Source of the DNA: Lentinus brumalis
Taxonomy: Eukaryota > Basidiomycota > Agaricomycetes > Polyporales > Polyporaceae
NCBI GenBank assembly: GCA_001792895.1
Contig: MARA01000004.1
Coordinates: 2,418,001 to 2,482,000 of the forward strand
DNA length: 64,000 bases
Reading direction: 5' to 3'
The position numbers and the translations under genes were made by a program. This document shows positions 1 through 11,605 of this stretch, piece after piece. Position 1 is the stretch's first letter; each line of letters begins with the position of its first letter. A model generated the notes under the pieces. That model made no database searches. It worked only from the letters and a program-made list of their open reading frames with translations, and was not told the DNA's origin.

Positions 1-822
1 GGAGGTTTGAGCCGCCTATTCCCACCGTCGGGGCCCCGACCATTCCTGATGATGATTGCATTATTGCATGCCGTGGGCGGGGAAGACTTGATCGAGGGAA
101 GTGTCGCTTTACTGCGGACCTGGTTCTGATTCTACTTGAACCATCTTTGGCAGGTCTACAAGGACACACTGCCGTACTTGTGTCAAGGGCTCTCGGACGG
201 TGGCTCTGTAGGGCTGCCTACTGTGCGTTCCTGGGCGGCCAGGAGCGGGTGTCCGCCGGGACGGACGGCGTCAAGGCTTCTAGTGGCGAATCCTCACCTC
301 GCCGCTCTCCATTTTTCAAGAAGTCTTCGCGAATCGAGTATTCACCCCTGCTTTCGCTAGTCATGACTGAACGATGGCTGCGGACAACGGCACCCACGAC
401 GTGCATTGAAGGCACGAAAGCTAGCCGTCTTCCTCGAGCCACGTCGGGCACAGGCCCGTGCTCGAAGCGCGAGAATTTTCTCACTGTGAGACGTGCCCCG
501 CGACAGGTCACTGCCTATCTCAATCCGCAAGGGAACACGATGTCTCGAACGGGGGTTCCATGAAACACTGCGAGAAGGTATTGTGCGAAGAAGTCTGCTC
601 GCTAAAAACAACGCACCGGCAGCAAATTCCTGGAATATTGGTGATTGGGCGTCGGAACACTTGTTGGTCAGTTGTTCGCTCCACTACCATCGGTGTCGTC
701 CTAATTCTACTCACACATTCTACGTGCTAGGATCCACACAGCCGCAGCTGCGCAGTCCCGCTATCGTCCCGCCACGACCGCTGAGAAATGCAGATGCCAA
801 CGCCTCGGAGTTCGCGTCGTCG
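1..822. other. Left-edge region without a supported gene
   Basis: No recognisable gene. A plus-strand frame stays open from the edge (base 3) to a stop at 563, about 187 codons, but the translation is rich in Trp, Cys and Arg, shows no domain and has no convincing splice structure. Bases from about 560 to 822 are presumably the upstream region of the cupredoxin-like gene. Confidence 0.4.
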
Positions 823-829
823 TATAAAG
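823..829 (+). promoter_or_regulatory. TATA box of the cupredoxin-like gene
   Basis: TATAAAG lies about 130 bp upstream of the ATG at 953 and is followed by a pyrimidine-rich stretch with CTCCC and TCTTC runs typical of fungal leaders. Confidence 0.6.
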
Positions 830-952
830 GCTCAAGTTCCCTCGCCTCCTCCTCGCTCACCCATTCTCACCGGGTTGCTATTCAAAGGCCGTCGCTAGAG
901 TCTTCTCCCCCAGATTCCACTCTCCCTTCGACTCCCATTCACCACAGCCAAG

Positions 953-1957
953 ATGTTCTCGACGACCTTCACGCTTGCCCTCCTCCCGCTCTTGGCGGCG
1001 GCCAACCCTCAATACGGATATGCACCGCCTGCTTCCAACCCGACGACGCAGGCAGCGGCTGTCGCGCCCTCCGCACCACCGAGCACCAACGGACAGATTA
1101 ACGTACGCATCCCTCAACATCGCCGCGGCCGAGCGTGGATGCTGATACTTGATATGCTCCATACAGATCGACGTCGGTGCTGGCGGCAACTTCGTCTTCA
1201 GCCCCGCCAACGTGACCGCCTCCAACGGCACGCTCGTCACGTTCTTCTTCCCTGGGTGAGCGCTGCGTTGTTTCTTCCTCTACTTGCTGCAATGCTGACC
1301 CATTCTTGCGAAGTGGCGCCATCCCGCACTCGGTCACCCAGGGTGACTTCGCCAACCCGTGCCAGCCGCTCTCGGCGCAAAGTGGCGGCTCGGCTGGGTT
1401 CGACTCCGGTCTCCAGAGCACTGGTGTCCAGTGGACTCTGAACGTCACGAACGACCAGATCCGTGTGTACTCCCCGTCAGCATTCCCGTCCTACAGCTGA
1501 CATGTTCGGACGTCCAGCGATCTACTTCTTCTGCAAGTCGCCCACTCACTGCGGTCTTGGTATGGTCGGGTATGTCGTGTTTCATCAGTTGATAGTACGG
1601 CGCTCCGTGTTCTCATCTACCTCCCTATGCAGGTCCATCAATGCACCCTCAACCGGCAACACCTTCGATGCATGGCAGGCGGCCGCCGTCAAGGTCGGTG
1701 CCTCAGAACAGACGGTAAGTTGATGCGCGCAACATCCCCATCGAGAAGACGCTGATAAGTGCAACGACAAACAGCTCCAGGACAACGGACCCGTCACCGG
1801 TGGTGTCGGTGCCATCGCGACTGCCACCCCGGCCGCGACTGCGTCCGGCAGCAGCGGCAGCGGAAGTGGAGGCAGCTCCGGTGCCATGCGCGTCAGCGCG
1901 TCGAGCGCCCTTTCTGCCATCTTCGGGCTCGCTGTTGCGATGCTCTTTGTTGCGTGA
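953..1957 (+). CDS. Secreted GPI-anchored cupredoxin-like protein
   Basis: Resembles fungal extracellular serine-rich, plastocyanin-like proteins, which sit on the cell surface; whether this one binds copper is unknown. The start gives a signal peptide (MFSTTFTLALLPLLAAA). A Pro/Ala/Thr linker follows, then a cupredoxin-like region beginning IDVGAGGNFVFSP. The blue-copper-type positions include PHSVTQ early and a later FFCKSPTHCGLGMVG segment with Cys and His ligand candidates. A Thr/Ser/Gly-rich stalk leads to a hydrophobic C-terminus (SALSAIFGLAVAMLFVA), fitting a GPI signal. Introns are inferred after GQIN (gtacgc...cag), after FFFPG, after NDQI (gtgtgt...cag), after GMVG and after SEQT; splicing them joins all conserved segments in one frame. 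The family call is firm and the exact exon ends are fairly firm. Confidence 0.8.
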
Positions 1958-2367
1958 ACGTAGTATGAGATCATGGGGGTCGGACGTTCAACAAAACGGC
2001 CTCGGGGAGAAGTTCACGTAGAATGATCTATACGCTTTTCTTGCACGACTTGATACTAATGCTGCGGACTCGATGAGGTTTTGTCGTATATGTTCTTCCA
2101 ATGCACTACCTTATACCCACATGTCGTACGACGAGTGGTACTCAGCGTACTCAGCGTACTCAGCGTAACTTCTGCAACTTAAGGCTGGACTTGCGAGTTA
2201 CTAAACTGCCTTAATGGGATGGGTCTCGATCACCATGACCAGCGCTTCGTGGTCTCCCGAGGCTCGAGCTGGCTCGAGCTCTGGACTTGCCTTGTAATCG
2301 TGGGTGAGACACTGGGTCTGCCCTCTCTCTGCCTTCGCTCGGACTCTGCACAGTCTCAAAAGACATC
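1958..2367. other. Intergenic region with a small tandem repeat
   Basis: Holds the 3' flank of the cupredoxin-like gene and the upstream region of PET100. Besides a 9-nt tandem repeat it has an 11-nt direct repeat (GGCTCGAGCT twice near 2262-2281). No gene is seen. Confidence 0.5.
2138..2167. repeat. 9-nt tandem repeat, three copies
   Basis: GTACTCAGC is repeated three times exactly, followed by a partial fourth unit (GTA). It lies between the two plus-strand genes; the function is unknown and it may be a simple slippage product. Confidence 0.85.
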
Positions 2368-2868
2368 ATGGGCGGCCCCAATCTTGAGGTTTTCAAGTTC
2401 TCGGTGTATGTCTTCTTCCCGGTGGTCATGCTCCTCTACTACGGCAATCCGGACTGGTATGCAAAGAATGTGCTCCCCGTACGTGCTTGGGTCTTTGCAT
2501 TGCTCTTCCTCGGTTCCTTATATGCACGCTTTCTACAGTACAAGGACAGAATCTTCCCGCCTGAGCACCGGATCATCACGGTATGTCCGCTACAGGACCG
2601 GCGCGAGTCCCGCTGCTCACTTCGAACACACTGAACAGAACATCCCGAACGACCCAACTACATTGAAAGAGGAGCTGGCCAAGATCAAGGCGAGGAACAT
2701 GGAGCGAAAGGCTCAGCGGGAGGCGGAGGCGAGGGCCGCACATCTTGCTCAGCAGGCCGCGCAGGAGCAGAAGTCGACGGGTCGGAGTTGGTGGCCATGG
2801 GGTGAGTACAGACGATGCCCGCTCGTTATCTGGTCGTTCATTCTACCCCTAACCTAGGCCGTTCGTGA
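2368..2868 (+). CDS. PET100: Cytochrome c oxidase assembly protein PET100
   Basis: Small inner-membrane chaperone needed for late assembly of cytochrome c oxidase. Four exons fit cleanly: 2368-2478, 2539-2580, 2639-2801 and 2858-2868, giving about 108 residues, the usual size (yeast about 111). The N-terminus MGGPNLEVFKFSVYVFFPV is the classic PET100 start with one membrane span, followed by YYGNPDWYAKNVLP, then FPPEHR and IPNDP, motifs typical of the family. The C-terminal half is a charged Lys/Glu/Ala/Arg helix ending in a Trp-rich tail (SWWPW). The last exon encodes only the final residues and stop. It is followed tail to tail by the serine dehydratase gene 95 bp away. Confidence is high because motifs, length and splice sites agree. 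Confidence 0.9.
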
Positions 2869-2963
2869 AGTGGCTTCATCTGCTGTCTACCGCTATATTG
2901 CTCTAGTAATGACCGCCCGGGTCGCCATTGTATTTCTACGCACTATGCACACCGCTCTTCGCC

Positions 2964-4324
2964 CTATCGTACCTTGGGAATCTTGATGCCTTGGCCATTG
3001 AATGCGACGTCCCATTCCCCGCCGGCAGCGAACTCAGCTTCAACTATACGCTCGTACTCTTTCAAATCCTCCAAAGAGATCTTGAAGCCCCCGCATACGA
3101 TGAACACGACGGTGGCAGGCTTGTCGGTGTGGGGAACCAGCGCACGGAACAGGGTCGGGTTGTATGCTGGAACGAGGGTCACTGCGCAAGCCAGTTCCAC
3201 CAAGGTTTTGTGATCCTCTGCATAGTAGGTGAGCTCCGTGTTTTGCTTCGAACAGTGTCATCGACTTCACCCGTGAAGGATAAACAGGCCTGCATGGCGA
3301 GCTCGTCTGAGACACACACGCTCTTGACGCCCCCGCTCCTCTTCAGAGCCATTTTTACTGCACCAGCGGAGGGCGACGTCGCTCCGAGAGATGTAGCGCG
3401 AGATGTCAACTTGACGATGTGAGCTACGGTCACGTTGTGCTCCTTGTTGTACTCTGCGCTCGTCCCCTCCGGAACCTTCCTGGACTCCACCTTCCCGTTG
3501 AATGGTCCTTCGTTCAGCGACAGAGATTGGTAGAAGCAGTTTGATCCATGTGTCTCGACGGCCACGAGGGGAACTGTGTTACACAATATTGAGGTGCGAG
3601 CGCGGCCGCAAAGTTCGTGGGAGGCTCACCATCGTCCCAGCCGACCGCTCTGCAGCCCTCCATGATGCCAGCCGCAAGGCCTCCACCGCCTACGCTACAG
3701 AATATAGCGTCGGGTGCATTGCCCTCTGGCAGCTGACTCTTGATCTCATGGACTAGGCTCGCATGTCCTTCCCACAGGATGGGATCATCGTACGCAGGCA
3801 CCATAACCCTATCAGCCCTTCACGATGAGCGCAGCTGATGACGGTGATATGCACGCAAGACGTACGCGTTGGGGTCGGCTTCGACGGCCTGTTGCGCACG
3901 TTGAAGCGCCTGCAGGTAGTAGTCTCCCCCGATGACGACTTCGGCGCCGTCCTTGCGCAGGAAGTCGATTGTCGACTGGCTGGCGGCATGGGGCAAGTAC
4001 ACGGTGCACTTCACGCCTAGAACCTTAGCGGCCCATGCAGCGGCAAGTCCGGCATTACCACCTGAGGCGATTATGAGATGCACGCCTGGCCCGTGGGTGC
4101 GGACGGCGTGCTGCGCGTAGTGGGAGATGCCACGAGCCTTGAAGGACTGGGGAGGCTGGAGCGTCTGAGCTGGTCGTCAGTATAGGGTGTGAGGATATTG
4201 GAGAAGCGGCACGTAGCACCGGTGCACTTACATCGAGCTTGAGGTAGGCGTTGCACCCAAGTAGGGAGGAGATATGAGTAGAGCGGATCAGGGGTGTCTC
4301 CAGCCAGAGCTTGTCGGGAGACAT
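2964..4324 (-). CDS. L-serine/L-threonine dehydratase (PLP-dependent)
   Basis: Cytosolic fold-type II PLP enzyme that deaminates serine to pyruvate (and threonine to 2-oxobutyrate), like yeast CHA1 and animal SDS. The start MSPDKLWLETPLIRSTHIS matches the family's usual beginning. In order: the cofactor lysine in SFKARGI, the phosphate-side SGGNAGLAAAWAAK, and the glycine-rich GGGGLAAGI loop; the C-terminal part ends with LEDLKEYERIVEAEF. Introns are inferred after YLKLD, after ADPNAY, after TNFAA, and between LSFT and the EDHKTLVELACAV exon. It is divergent from the GH31 gene and convergent with PET100. A catabolic threonine dehydratase is possible, but no ACT regulatory domain is present, so it is not an ILV1-type enzyme. 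Confidence 0.88.
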
Positions 4325-4808
4325 GATCACCGCGTACTTCGTGCAGCGTGAATACGTGGCCCTTTTCAATCCCAAACTTCTGGTCTGAGTCACAGATTTC
4401 TTCAGGGCTAAGGGCGACCTGAGGACGACTGAGGAGCCTTAATCAGCGAGAAAGAGCGATGCCGGCTATATGCCTACTAGCGCTACGGGTATGGCTCTCT
4501 TGTCCTCCACGCTCGCGATAGAGTTCAGCAGACTTCAGCACGGACATCCGATTCCCATGCGATGGCGAACCGATGCGCGCGAAAGAAGACGGCGCATCGT
4601 CATGTGGAAAGTCTAATCTGCAGGAATCTCACTGAAGGGGGTGCCATGACATTCCTCCGTTGTTAGTCCGGGCCCTGTGCCGTGGTCTACCTCGATGTTC
4701 CCCGTCCCGCCAGATCCACCGCGGCCCGTGCTGGGACCACTAACGCCCCACAGGACTATAAAGCATCAGTCCCCTCTTCTCCCCGGTGTCTCCTAGTCTA
4801 GCCTCGCG
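4325..4808. promoter_or_regulatory. Divergent promoter region, serine dehydratase / alpha-xylosidase
   Basis: 484 bp between two divergently transcribed genes. It carries a TATAAAG element for the plus-strand gene and no small gene that I can see. Confidence 0.5.
4757..4763 (+). promoter_or_regulatory. TATA box of the alpha-xylosidase gene
   Basis: TATAAAG lies 46-52 bp upstream of the ATG at 4809, with a CCCCTCTTCTCC pyrimidine tract between. Confidence 0.65.
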
Positions 4809-7800
4809 ATGAGGTTCAACGACGGCTTCTGGCTGCTCAAGAGCGGCGTCAAGTCGTACCCCGGGCTCCAGGTCGTCCAAGGTCTCCCGGACGGCGATGG
4901 ATACAAGTTCCAGGTCTCAACCAAGCCTATACGCCACCGCGGTGATACACTCGCAGGCAACACCGTTTCTCTGAATATCAGTACACTGCGGAACTGACGT
5001 CGAGCCTTGTAGGACCTGTGCTCAGCGTCCGCGTGCACTCCCCGACAGAGGGCGTGATCGGCGTGAAGATCGAACACTTCAAGCATGTTGACCCGACGCC
5101 GAATATCGTCCTCTTTCCGGACGACCCCCCGGTGCAGTCAGTTTCGCTCTCCAAGACCGAGAACACTTGGACAGTGACCAGTGGCGGCATCAAGGCAGAG
5201 ATCACGCAGAATCCGTATACCGTCACTTTCAAATCTCCCACTCGCACGCTCACCTCGGCCGGGTACAAACATCAGACTCTGTACGACATTCCCTACAAGT
5301 GGACGCTGCGCAGCGCGTCGCACAATTCGTGTCTCACGACGGATGTGAGCTCGAATCCGCACCCTCCACCGCCTCCTGAGACTGTGCGCTATGTGCATTC
5401 GGAGCTCAACATCTCGCCTGGAGAGCTCTTCTACGGCTTGGGCGAACAGTTCGGTCCCTTCGTCAAGAATGGTAGGTCTTCTTGTTCGTCTGGTGAATTA
5501 AACGCATAACTGTCGTGCAGGCCAGTCTGTTAGCATCTGGAACCAGGACGGTGGCACGTCTAGTGAACAGGCCTACAAATGCGTCCCCTTCTATCTGTCG
5601 AACCGGAATTACGGCGTCTTCGTGAACCACCCAGGCGAGGTCGAATTCGAGATGGGTAGCGAGAAGGTCAGTCGCGTCGGCGTGAGCGTCGCGGGCGAAG
5701 CCTTGGAATACTTCATCATCTATGGCCCATCGCCGTTGGAGGTGAGTGAGCAGCACTCTGGTATGTGTGGTATTGTGCTGAAATGTCTACTGCAGATTCT
5801 CGAGCGATACACGCGAATCACCGGTCGTCCCGCGTATGTATCTGCTGCCCTGCCGTCTCCGTTGACTGAATTGTGTTCAGCATCCTACCTGCGTGGACGT
5901 TCGGCCTATGGCTTTCTACGTCATTCCTGACATCTTACGATGAGAAGACGGTCTCCGGATTCCTCGAGGGAATGCAAAGTAGGAAATGCCCCGTCCGAGT
6001 GTTCCATCTCGACTGCTTCTGGATGAAGCAATACGAATGGTGCGTATCCCCAAGACCACCGGTCAACCCAAGTCGCTTATCCAGCACTTTCGGTCTCTTA
6101 CGACACCAGGTGCTCCTTCACTTTCGACCCCGACAATTTCCCTGATCCCGAAGCCTATCTATCCGAGATCAAGCAGAAGTACGGGGTCAAGATTTGTGTA
6201 TGGAGTATGTCGTTCTCGTCATCTCTATCGCCGTTTCCTACTGAGCTTTCTTCGTGATCCCCACGCTCCGCCAGTCAACCCATATATCTCCCAGCTTTCT
6301 CCCGTGTTCCAGGAGGCGGTCAAAGGCGGGTATTTGATCAAACGCACGGACGGCACCCCGTGGCAGTAAGTCCCCAACGTGCACGTTAGTGACATACATC
6401 GGAGTAACATGGCACATAGGTGGGATCTTTGGCAGCCTGGCCTGGCTGTCGTCGATGTCACGAACCCTGACGCCCGGAAGTGGTATGAAGGGAAGCTAGA
6501 TGCGCTCATCGACCTTGGCGTGGACACGTTCAAAGTCAGTACCTGTGGTCCGACGATCCTCCTGTCTACTACGAGTTTGAGGTTACTGACAAGGATTTTT
6601 TGCGGCGGTTAGACGGATTTCGGTGAGCGGATCCCGCATGCGAACGTCGTATTCCACGACGGATCCGACCCGACGCGGGTACACAACACGTTCTCGGTCA
6701 TCTACAACGAGATGGTGTTCAACGTGCTGGAACGACGATTTGGAAAGGGCGAGGCGGTCGTCTTTGCGCGATCTGCTACCGCCGGCGGCCAGCGGTTCCC
6801 CGTCGTGAGTAGACCAGACCGGGCTCGTTGACCGGTGTTTCCATCTGACCGGTTCTCCGACAGCACTGGGGCGGAGACTGCGAGTCGACCTTCGAAGCTA
6901 TGGCTGAGACGCTTCGTGGCGGTCTCAGCTTGACGTCCTCCGGTTTCGCCTTCACCTCTCATGACATTGGCGGATTTGAGGTAAGCTCCCTCCCATGGTG
7001 TTTTTTGAACGGGACTGAGATGTCAACATAGGGCCATCCACCACCGGAGGTCTACCACCGCTGGGTTGCATATGGGCTGTTCTCATCTCATTCTCGTCTG
7101 CACGGGTCGATGTCATACAGAGTCCCATGGCAGTACGGCGAAGCGGCAGCGACGTACATGGCGCGCTTCCTCGACGCGAAACATAGACTCATGCCGTATA
7201 TTTATCAACTTGTGCGTTTCTAAACCTAACCTTTTCGGCTCCCTGCTGATCCGCAGTGCTGTAGTCCATCCACGGGCACACCAAGGGCCACCCCGTGCAG
7301 CGGGCGATGTTCATCGAGTTTTTGGACGACCCCACGGCGCACTACCTCGACAGGCAGTTTATGCTGGGTCCGTCGTTGCTCGTGGCGCCCGTCTTCGTTC
7401 CGGAAGGCGAGGAGTTGGTGTACTACCTGCCTGCCGGGCGCTGGACATCGTTCTTCAAGCCCTCGCGTAGTCAGGTGGGCCCAAGATGGATGAAGGAAGT
7501 TGTCCCAATCGACGAGATTCCGGTGTGGGTACGTCAGGGAACCATTCTATGCCTCGGACCAACTGGAATTGGGCGGCCGGACTACGACTTCGCGAGTGGC
7601 CTCGAAGTGCAGCTTTTCGAGTTGGAAGAGGGCCAGGTCGTGCAAACCGAAGTTCCTGTCGGGAAGGGCACGAGCATCGCCGGCATCGTGGAGGCCAAGC
7701 TGTCGAACGGCGAAGTGACGGTGAACGTGACCAGCGGAGAAGTCACCCTAGCCTCACTGAGCTACTTCGCGAACGGGCAGGTGAAGAAGGTGGACGCGAG

Positions 7801-7840
7801 TAAGGACCGAGACCGAAAGGGGGTGTCGCTGAAGCTGTGA
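4809..7840 (+). CDS. GH31 alpha-xylosidase (YicI-type)
   Basis: Hydrolyses alpha-xylosidic ends of xyloglucan-derived oligosaccharides. The segment [20 protein letters not shown] holds the GH31 nucleophile Asp in a context typical of alpha-xylosidases rather than alpha-glucosidases. SHDIGGFE further on carries the acid/base Asp. Upstream are the N-terminal beta domain ([31 protein letters not shown]) and the barrel entry ([32 protein letters not shown]). The C-terminal beta domains run from [10 protein letters not shown] to the stop. More than ten short introns are needed. The first appears to have a GC donor at 4957; the competing GT donor at 4942 would delete the conserved DTLAG. No signal peptide is seen, so the enzyme is probably intracellular, working on imported oligosaccharides. 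Alpha-glucosidase activity cannot be excluded. Confidence 0.88.
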
Positions 7841-8111
7841 GTCGCACCCAGATGAAGAAGACGAACAGACGTGTACCGCGTGTACGATATGTGTAGAGTA
7901 GGGTGAACATTATCCAATCCAACGTACATCTGCCTCTGGAGCCCAAGAGTCGACCAATCTACTCGATGTCGTACCTCTCTTGACGGGGCGCGCCGCCGTC
8001 GCATGGCTTGGGTCCGAGGCCCGTCTGAACATCACGAACTCAGGTCTTTGCGGCGAAGGACCTCGCAGGATGTGGGGAGGAGTTGTCAATCCGTCAGGTC
8101 AGTTTGGCGAC

Positions 8112-8492
8112 CTAGTCATCATGGAGTTCCTTCCAGGCCATCTCAATCTTCTCTCGCTTTGCCTTTGCCTCCTCACGGTTCTTCGTGGTGCGGTCTACGC
8201 GCTGACACACGCGGGATGGGGTTTGAACGTGCCCGTGACACCATTACACACGGAGAAGTGTGCTTACCTCTTTCCTCAGACACATATTCAGCTCATGCTT
8301 CGCTTGGTTGCATGCGCCAGTCCACCTTGACCAGCCATCTGCGTGACACGCCTCGAGTGCCTGGATGAACTCCCGGCAGACTATGAGAATCCGATAAGTC
8401 AGTTCGCAGGGCTACTACCGCCTATGGATTGACAGCGACACGGCCGGCGGGGGATGCGAACCTATCTTCTTCTCCGTAAGCTGAGGGTGCAT
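8112..8492 (-). CDS. CMC2: CMC2-like twin CX9C mitochondrial protein
   Basis: Small intermembrane-space protein of the twin CX9C family required for cytochrome c oxidase biogenesis; such proteins are imported and oxidised by Mia40. Three exons on the minus strand (8492-8462, 8380-8268, 8201-8112) give 77 residues: start MHPQLTEKK, first motif C-REFIQALEA-C, second motif C-NQAKHELNM-C (each with exactly nine residues between cysteines), then a basic helix KNREEAKAKREKIEMAWKEL typical of CMC2. Splice sites are gt...tag and gtaagc...cag. The 31-nt first exon is easily missed by gene callers. It sits in the gap between the GH31 and transketolase genes. The double CX9C spacing makes the call strong; assignment to CMC2 rather than another member rests on MHPQL and the tail. 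Confidence 0.88.
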
Positions 8493-8690
8493 GCTCCCGT
8501 GACTGCTAGCGCAATTCACGCAGAGAGCTGACGATATGCACGGCGACGAACGGCGTCGACGAGGAGAAGGTGGCTAGGACGGTGGTCGTCGGGGATGGAG
8601 GAGGTCGGGCCGGGGCTGGAAGAGAGCGCCTCAGGCGGAGGGCGCCGACACGGGATGCGGTCAGTCAGATCTAATCTGTGCTCCGCCGGA

Positions 8691-8697
8691 TATATAG
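8691..8697 (+). promoter_or_regulatory. TATA box of transketolase
   Basis: TATATAG lies about 46 bp upstream of the ATG at 8743, followed by a CTCCC-rich leader. This fits a strongly expressed housekeeping gene. Confidence 0.65.
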
Positions 8698-8742
8698 CTG
8701 CATTTCTCCCTTGCTCCCCAACCCCCATCCTCTCTTCCTGCC

Positions 8743-11605
8743 ATGTCCAAGTTCGCCCCCCAGTCCGCCGACGACATCTCCATCGCCACCATCCGTGCCC
8801 TGGCGGCCGATGTCGTGGCCAAGGCCAACTCCGGTCACCCTGGTGCGCACCCGCGTCTTGGAAATCGGATCAAGTGCGCGGACTCACGGCTCTCGTCTAT
8901 GCAGGTGCTCCGATGGGCATGGCGCCTGTCGCCCACGTCCTCTTCACCCGGTACGTGTATTTGAAGTAGATGGGAAGCAATGTGTTCATGTCCGAGGTCA
9001 GCTTCTTCAAGGCCAACCCCAAGAACTCGAAGTGGTTCAACCGCGATCGTTTCGTTCTCTCCAATGGGTACGTTTTCCAAGGGCGGTGTCGTGCAATGGT
9101 TTCCTGACTGCGCGCAACGATAGACACGCGTAAGTGCTTCGACGTGACGCATACAGTCTCGAGGACTGAGGAGCAACAGCTGCGCGCTCCAATACATCCT
9201 CCTCCACCTCCTCGGCTACAAGCTCTCTATGGAAGACCTCAAGCAGTTCCGTCAGATTGACTCCTTGACCCCGGGTCACCCTGAGGCTGGACACACTGAT
9301 GGTATCGAAGTTACCACTGGTCCTCTTGGCCAGGGTTTCGCGAACGCCGTCGGTCTTGCGATTGCGCAGGCTCACCTCGGCGCAACGTTCAACAAGGATG
9401 GCTTCGAGCTCATCAACAACCACACCTACGGTTCGTCGAGGAGAGCTATCAACCGCCCTTGTTGCAACTGACCGATTGTCGCAGTCTTCCTTGGTGATGG
9501 ATGTCTCATGGAGGGTGTCGCGGCCGAGGCTGCGTCCCTTGCTGGCCACTTGCAGCTGGGAAACCTGATCGCGGTATGTGAACGTCCGCAACTCGCGCTT
9601 GGAGCAATTGCGCTGATTGTGTTGGTTAGATCTACGACGACAACCGTGAGCACAGTAGCGCAATTGTCAAGGCTCACTCGGGCTGATTGATTGGCAGACA
9701 TTTCCATTGATGGTGACACCGCCGTCGCGTTCACCGAGGATGTTGAGAAGCGTTTCCAGGCTTACGGCTGGCACACGCTGCACGTCGACAACGGCGACAC
9801 GTGAGTCTGGTCATATCTCGGAGTGACAGGCCAAGTTTTTGACACACTATCTGCAGCGACCTTGAGAGCATCTACAACGCCATCCTTGAGGCGCAAAAGG
9901 AGACGAGCAAGCCGACTCTCATCCGTCTCCGCACGACGATTGGTTATGGCTCGAAGCAACAGGGTACTCACGGTGTTCACGGTGCTCGTACGTCAAGGTC
10001 TATCTGCCCTAGTGTTCCAAATGGCTGATGCTCGCCTCCTGTCAGCTTTGAAGGCCGATGACATTCAGGCTTTCAAGACCAAGGTTGGTCTCCCTGCTGA
10101 TCAGTCCTTCTACGTCCCCAAGGAGACGTACGACATCTACGCCGCCGTTGCCGCTCGTGGTGCGAAGCTCGAGGCCCAGTGGAACGACCTCCTCGCCTCA
10201 TATGGTCAGACATACGCCGCTGAGTACGCTGAGCTCACCCGCCGCATCGCCGGAAAGCTCCCCGACAACTGGGAGAAGGCGCTACCCGTCTACACGCCTG
10301 CCGATGCCGCTCAGGCTTCGCGGAAGCTCTCCGAGATCGTCCTCTCCGCCATTGTCCCCGTCCTTCCTGAGCTTGTTGGTGGTTCCGCCGATCTGACGGG
10401 CTCCAACCTTACGAGGACGAAGACGATGATCGACTTCCAGCCTGAAAGCACCGGTCTCGGCAGCTACAAGGGTACCTACATTCGGTTTGGTGTCCGGGAG
10501 CACGGTATGGCTGCTATTGCCAACGGCCTGCACGCATATGGCGGTATCATCCCCTTCGTCGCGACCTTCTTGGTAAGTCAGCAATACAGTCAACGCCGTT
10601 CACGTCCCTGACGATCGGCGTCCAGAACTTCGTGTCATATGCTGCCGGTGCTGTGCGTCTCTCGGCACTGAGCAAGCACCAGGTTATCTGGGTTGGTGAG
10701 TAGCACTGTTGCAGGTCCATACGGCCCGTACGCTGACGCTGCTCTGCATTCACTTTTAGCCACCCACGATTCGATCGGCCTCGGCGAGGACGGCCCTACT
10801 CACCAGCCCATTGAGACAGCCGCGCACTTCCGGGCGATCCCTAACCTTGACTTCTGGCGTCCGGCAGATGGCAACGAGACGTCCGCCGCGTACTATGCTG
10901 CTCTCACGCGCCGTCAAACGCCTTCTATCCTGTCCCTTTCCCGGCAGAACCTCCCCAACCTGGAGGGGTCGACGATCGAGCGTGCGCTCAAGGGCGGCTA
11001 CGTCCTGCACGAGGTCGAGGGCGAGGACCTCACCATTGTCAGCACGGGCAGCGAGGTCTCCATCGCGCTCGAGGCGGCCGTGAAGCTCAACTCGGAGGGC
11101 ATCAAGACGCGCATTGTCAGCTTGCCATGCTGGTCTATCTTCGACTCCCAGCCTGTTGAGTACAAGCTCAGCGTGCTGCGCAGCGGTGCGCCTATTCTCG
11201 CCGTCGAGGCCCTTTCGGTTAGTGCCTTTCATCGGTGTTTCCATGTGTGACGTCGCTCACGGATCTGTCACCAATTCTGTAGACCCTGGGTTGGCAGAAG
11301 TACAGCCACGAGGTTCGTAGCGTCTCGATATGCCCTTCGGACGCAGTATTGACGCTCTTCCTTACTTCAGGCATTCGGTCTTGCCGGCTGGGGTGCATCG
11401 GGCCCGTACAAGAAGGTCTACGAGAAGTTCGGTCTCACTGGTCCCAGTAAGTCCGCTTCGCTATCGTGACAGATTACCTTGCTCATCCCGACGCTCAGAC
11501 ATCGCCAACGTTGGCAAGAAGGTTGTCGACTTCTACAGGAAGAAGGGCGGCGAGGTCGTCTCCCCCTTGGTCAAAGCCTTCGATTTGACTGGTGGCCAGC
11601 ACTAG
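8743..11605 (+). CDS. TKL1: Transketolase
   Basis: Cytosolic thiamine-diphosphate enzyme of the non-oxidative pentose phosphate pathway. Start [20 protein letters not shown], then AKANSGHPG with the substrate-binding His. Further on are [11 protein letters not shown], the TPP-binding [20 protein letters not shown], and the second domain with [45 protein letters not shown] (cofactor and phosphate contacts) and SRQNLPNL. The C-terminal domain ends [17 protein letters not shown]. About ten short introns interrupt it, most in the first 1.3 kb; the largest exon covers about 10047-10572. The total of roughly 680 residues is normal. It converges on QCR7 with a 307-bp gap. The identification is very secure; only a few 5' splice sites are uncertain. 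Confidence 0.95.

Noticed and set aside
3..563. Plus-strand frame open for about 187 codons from the left edge
   Set aside because: No domain, start or splice pattern, and the composition is odd. It could be the end of a gene cut by the window, but I cannot support it.
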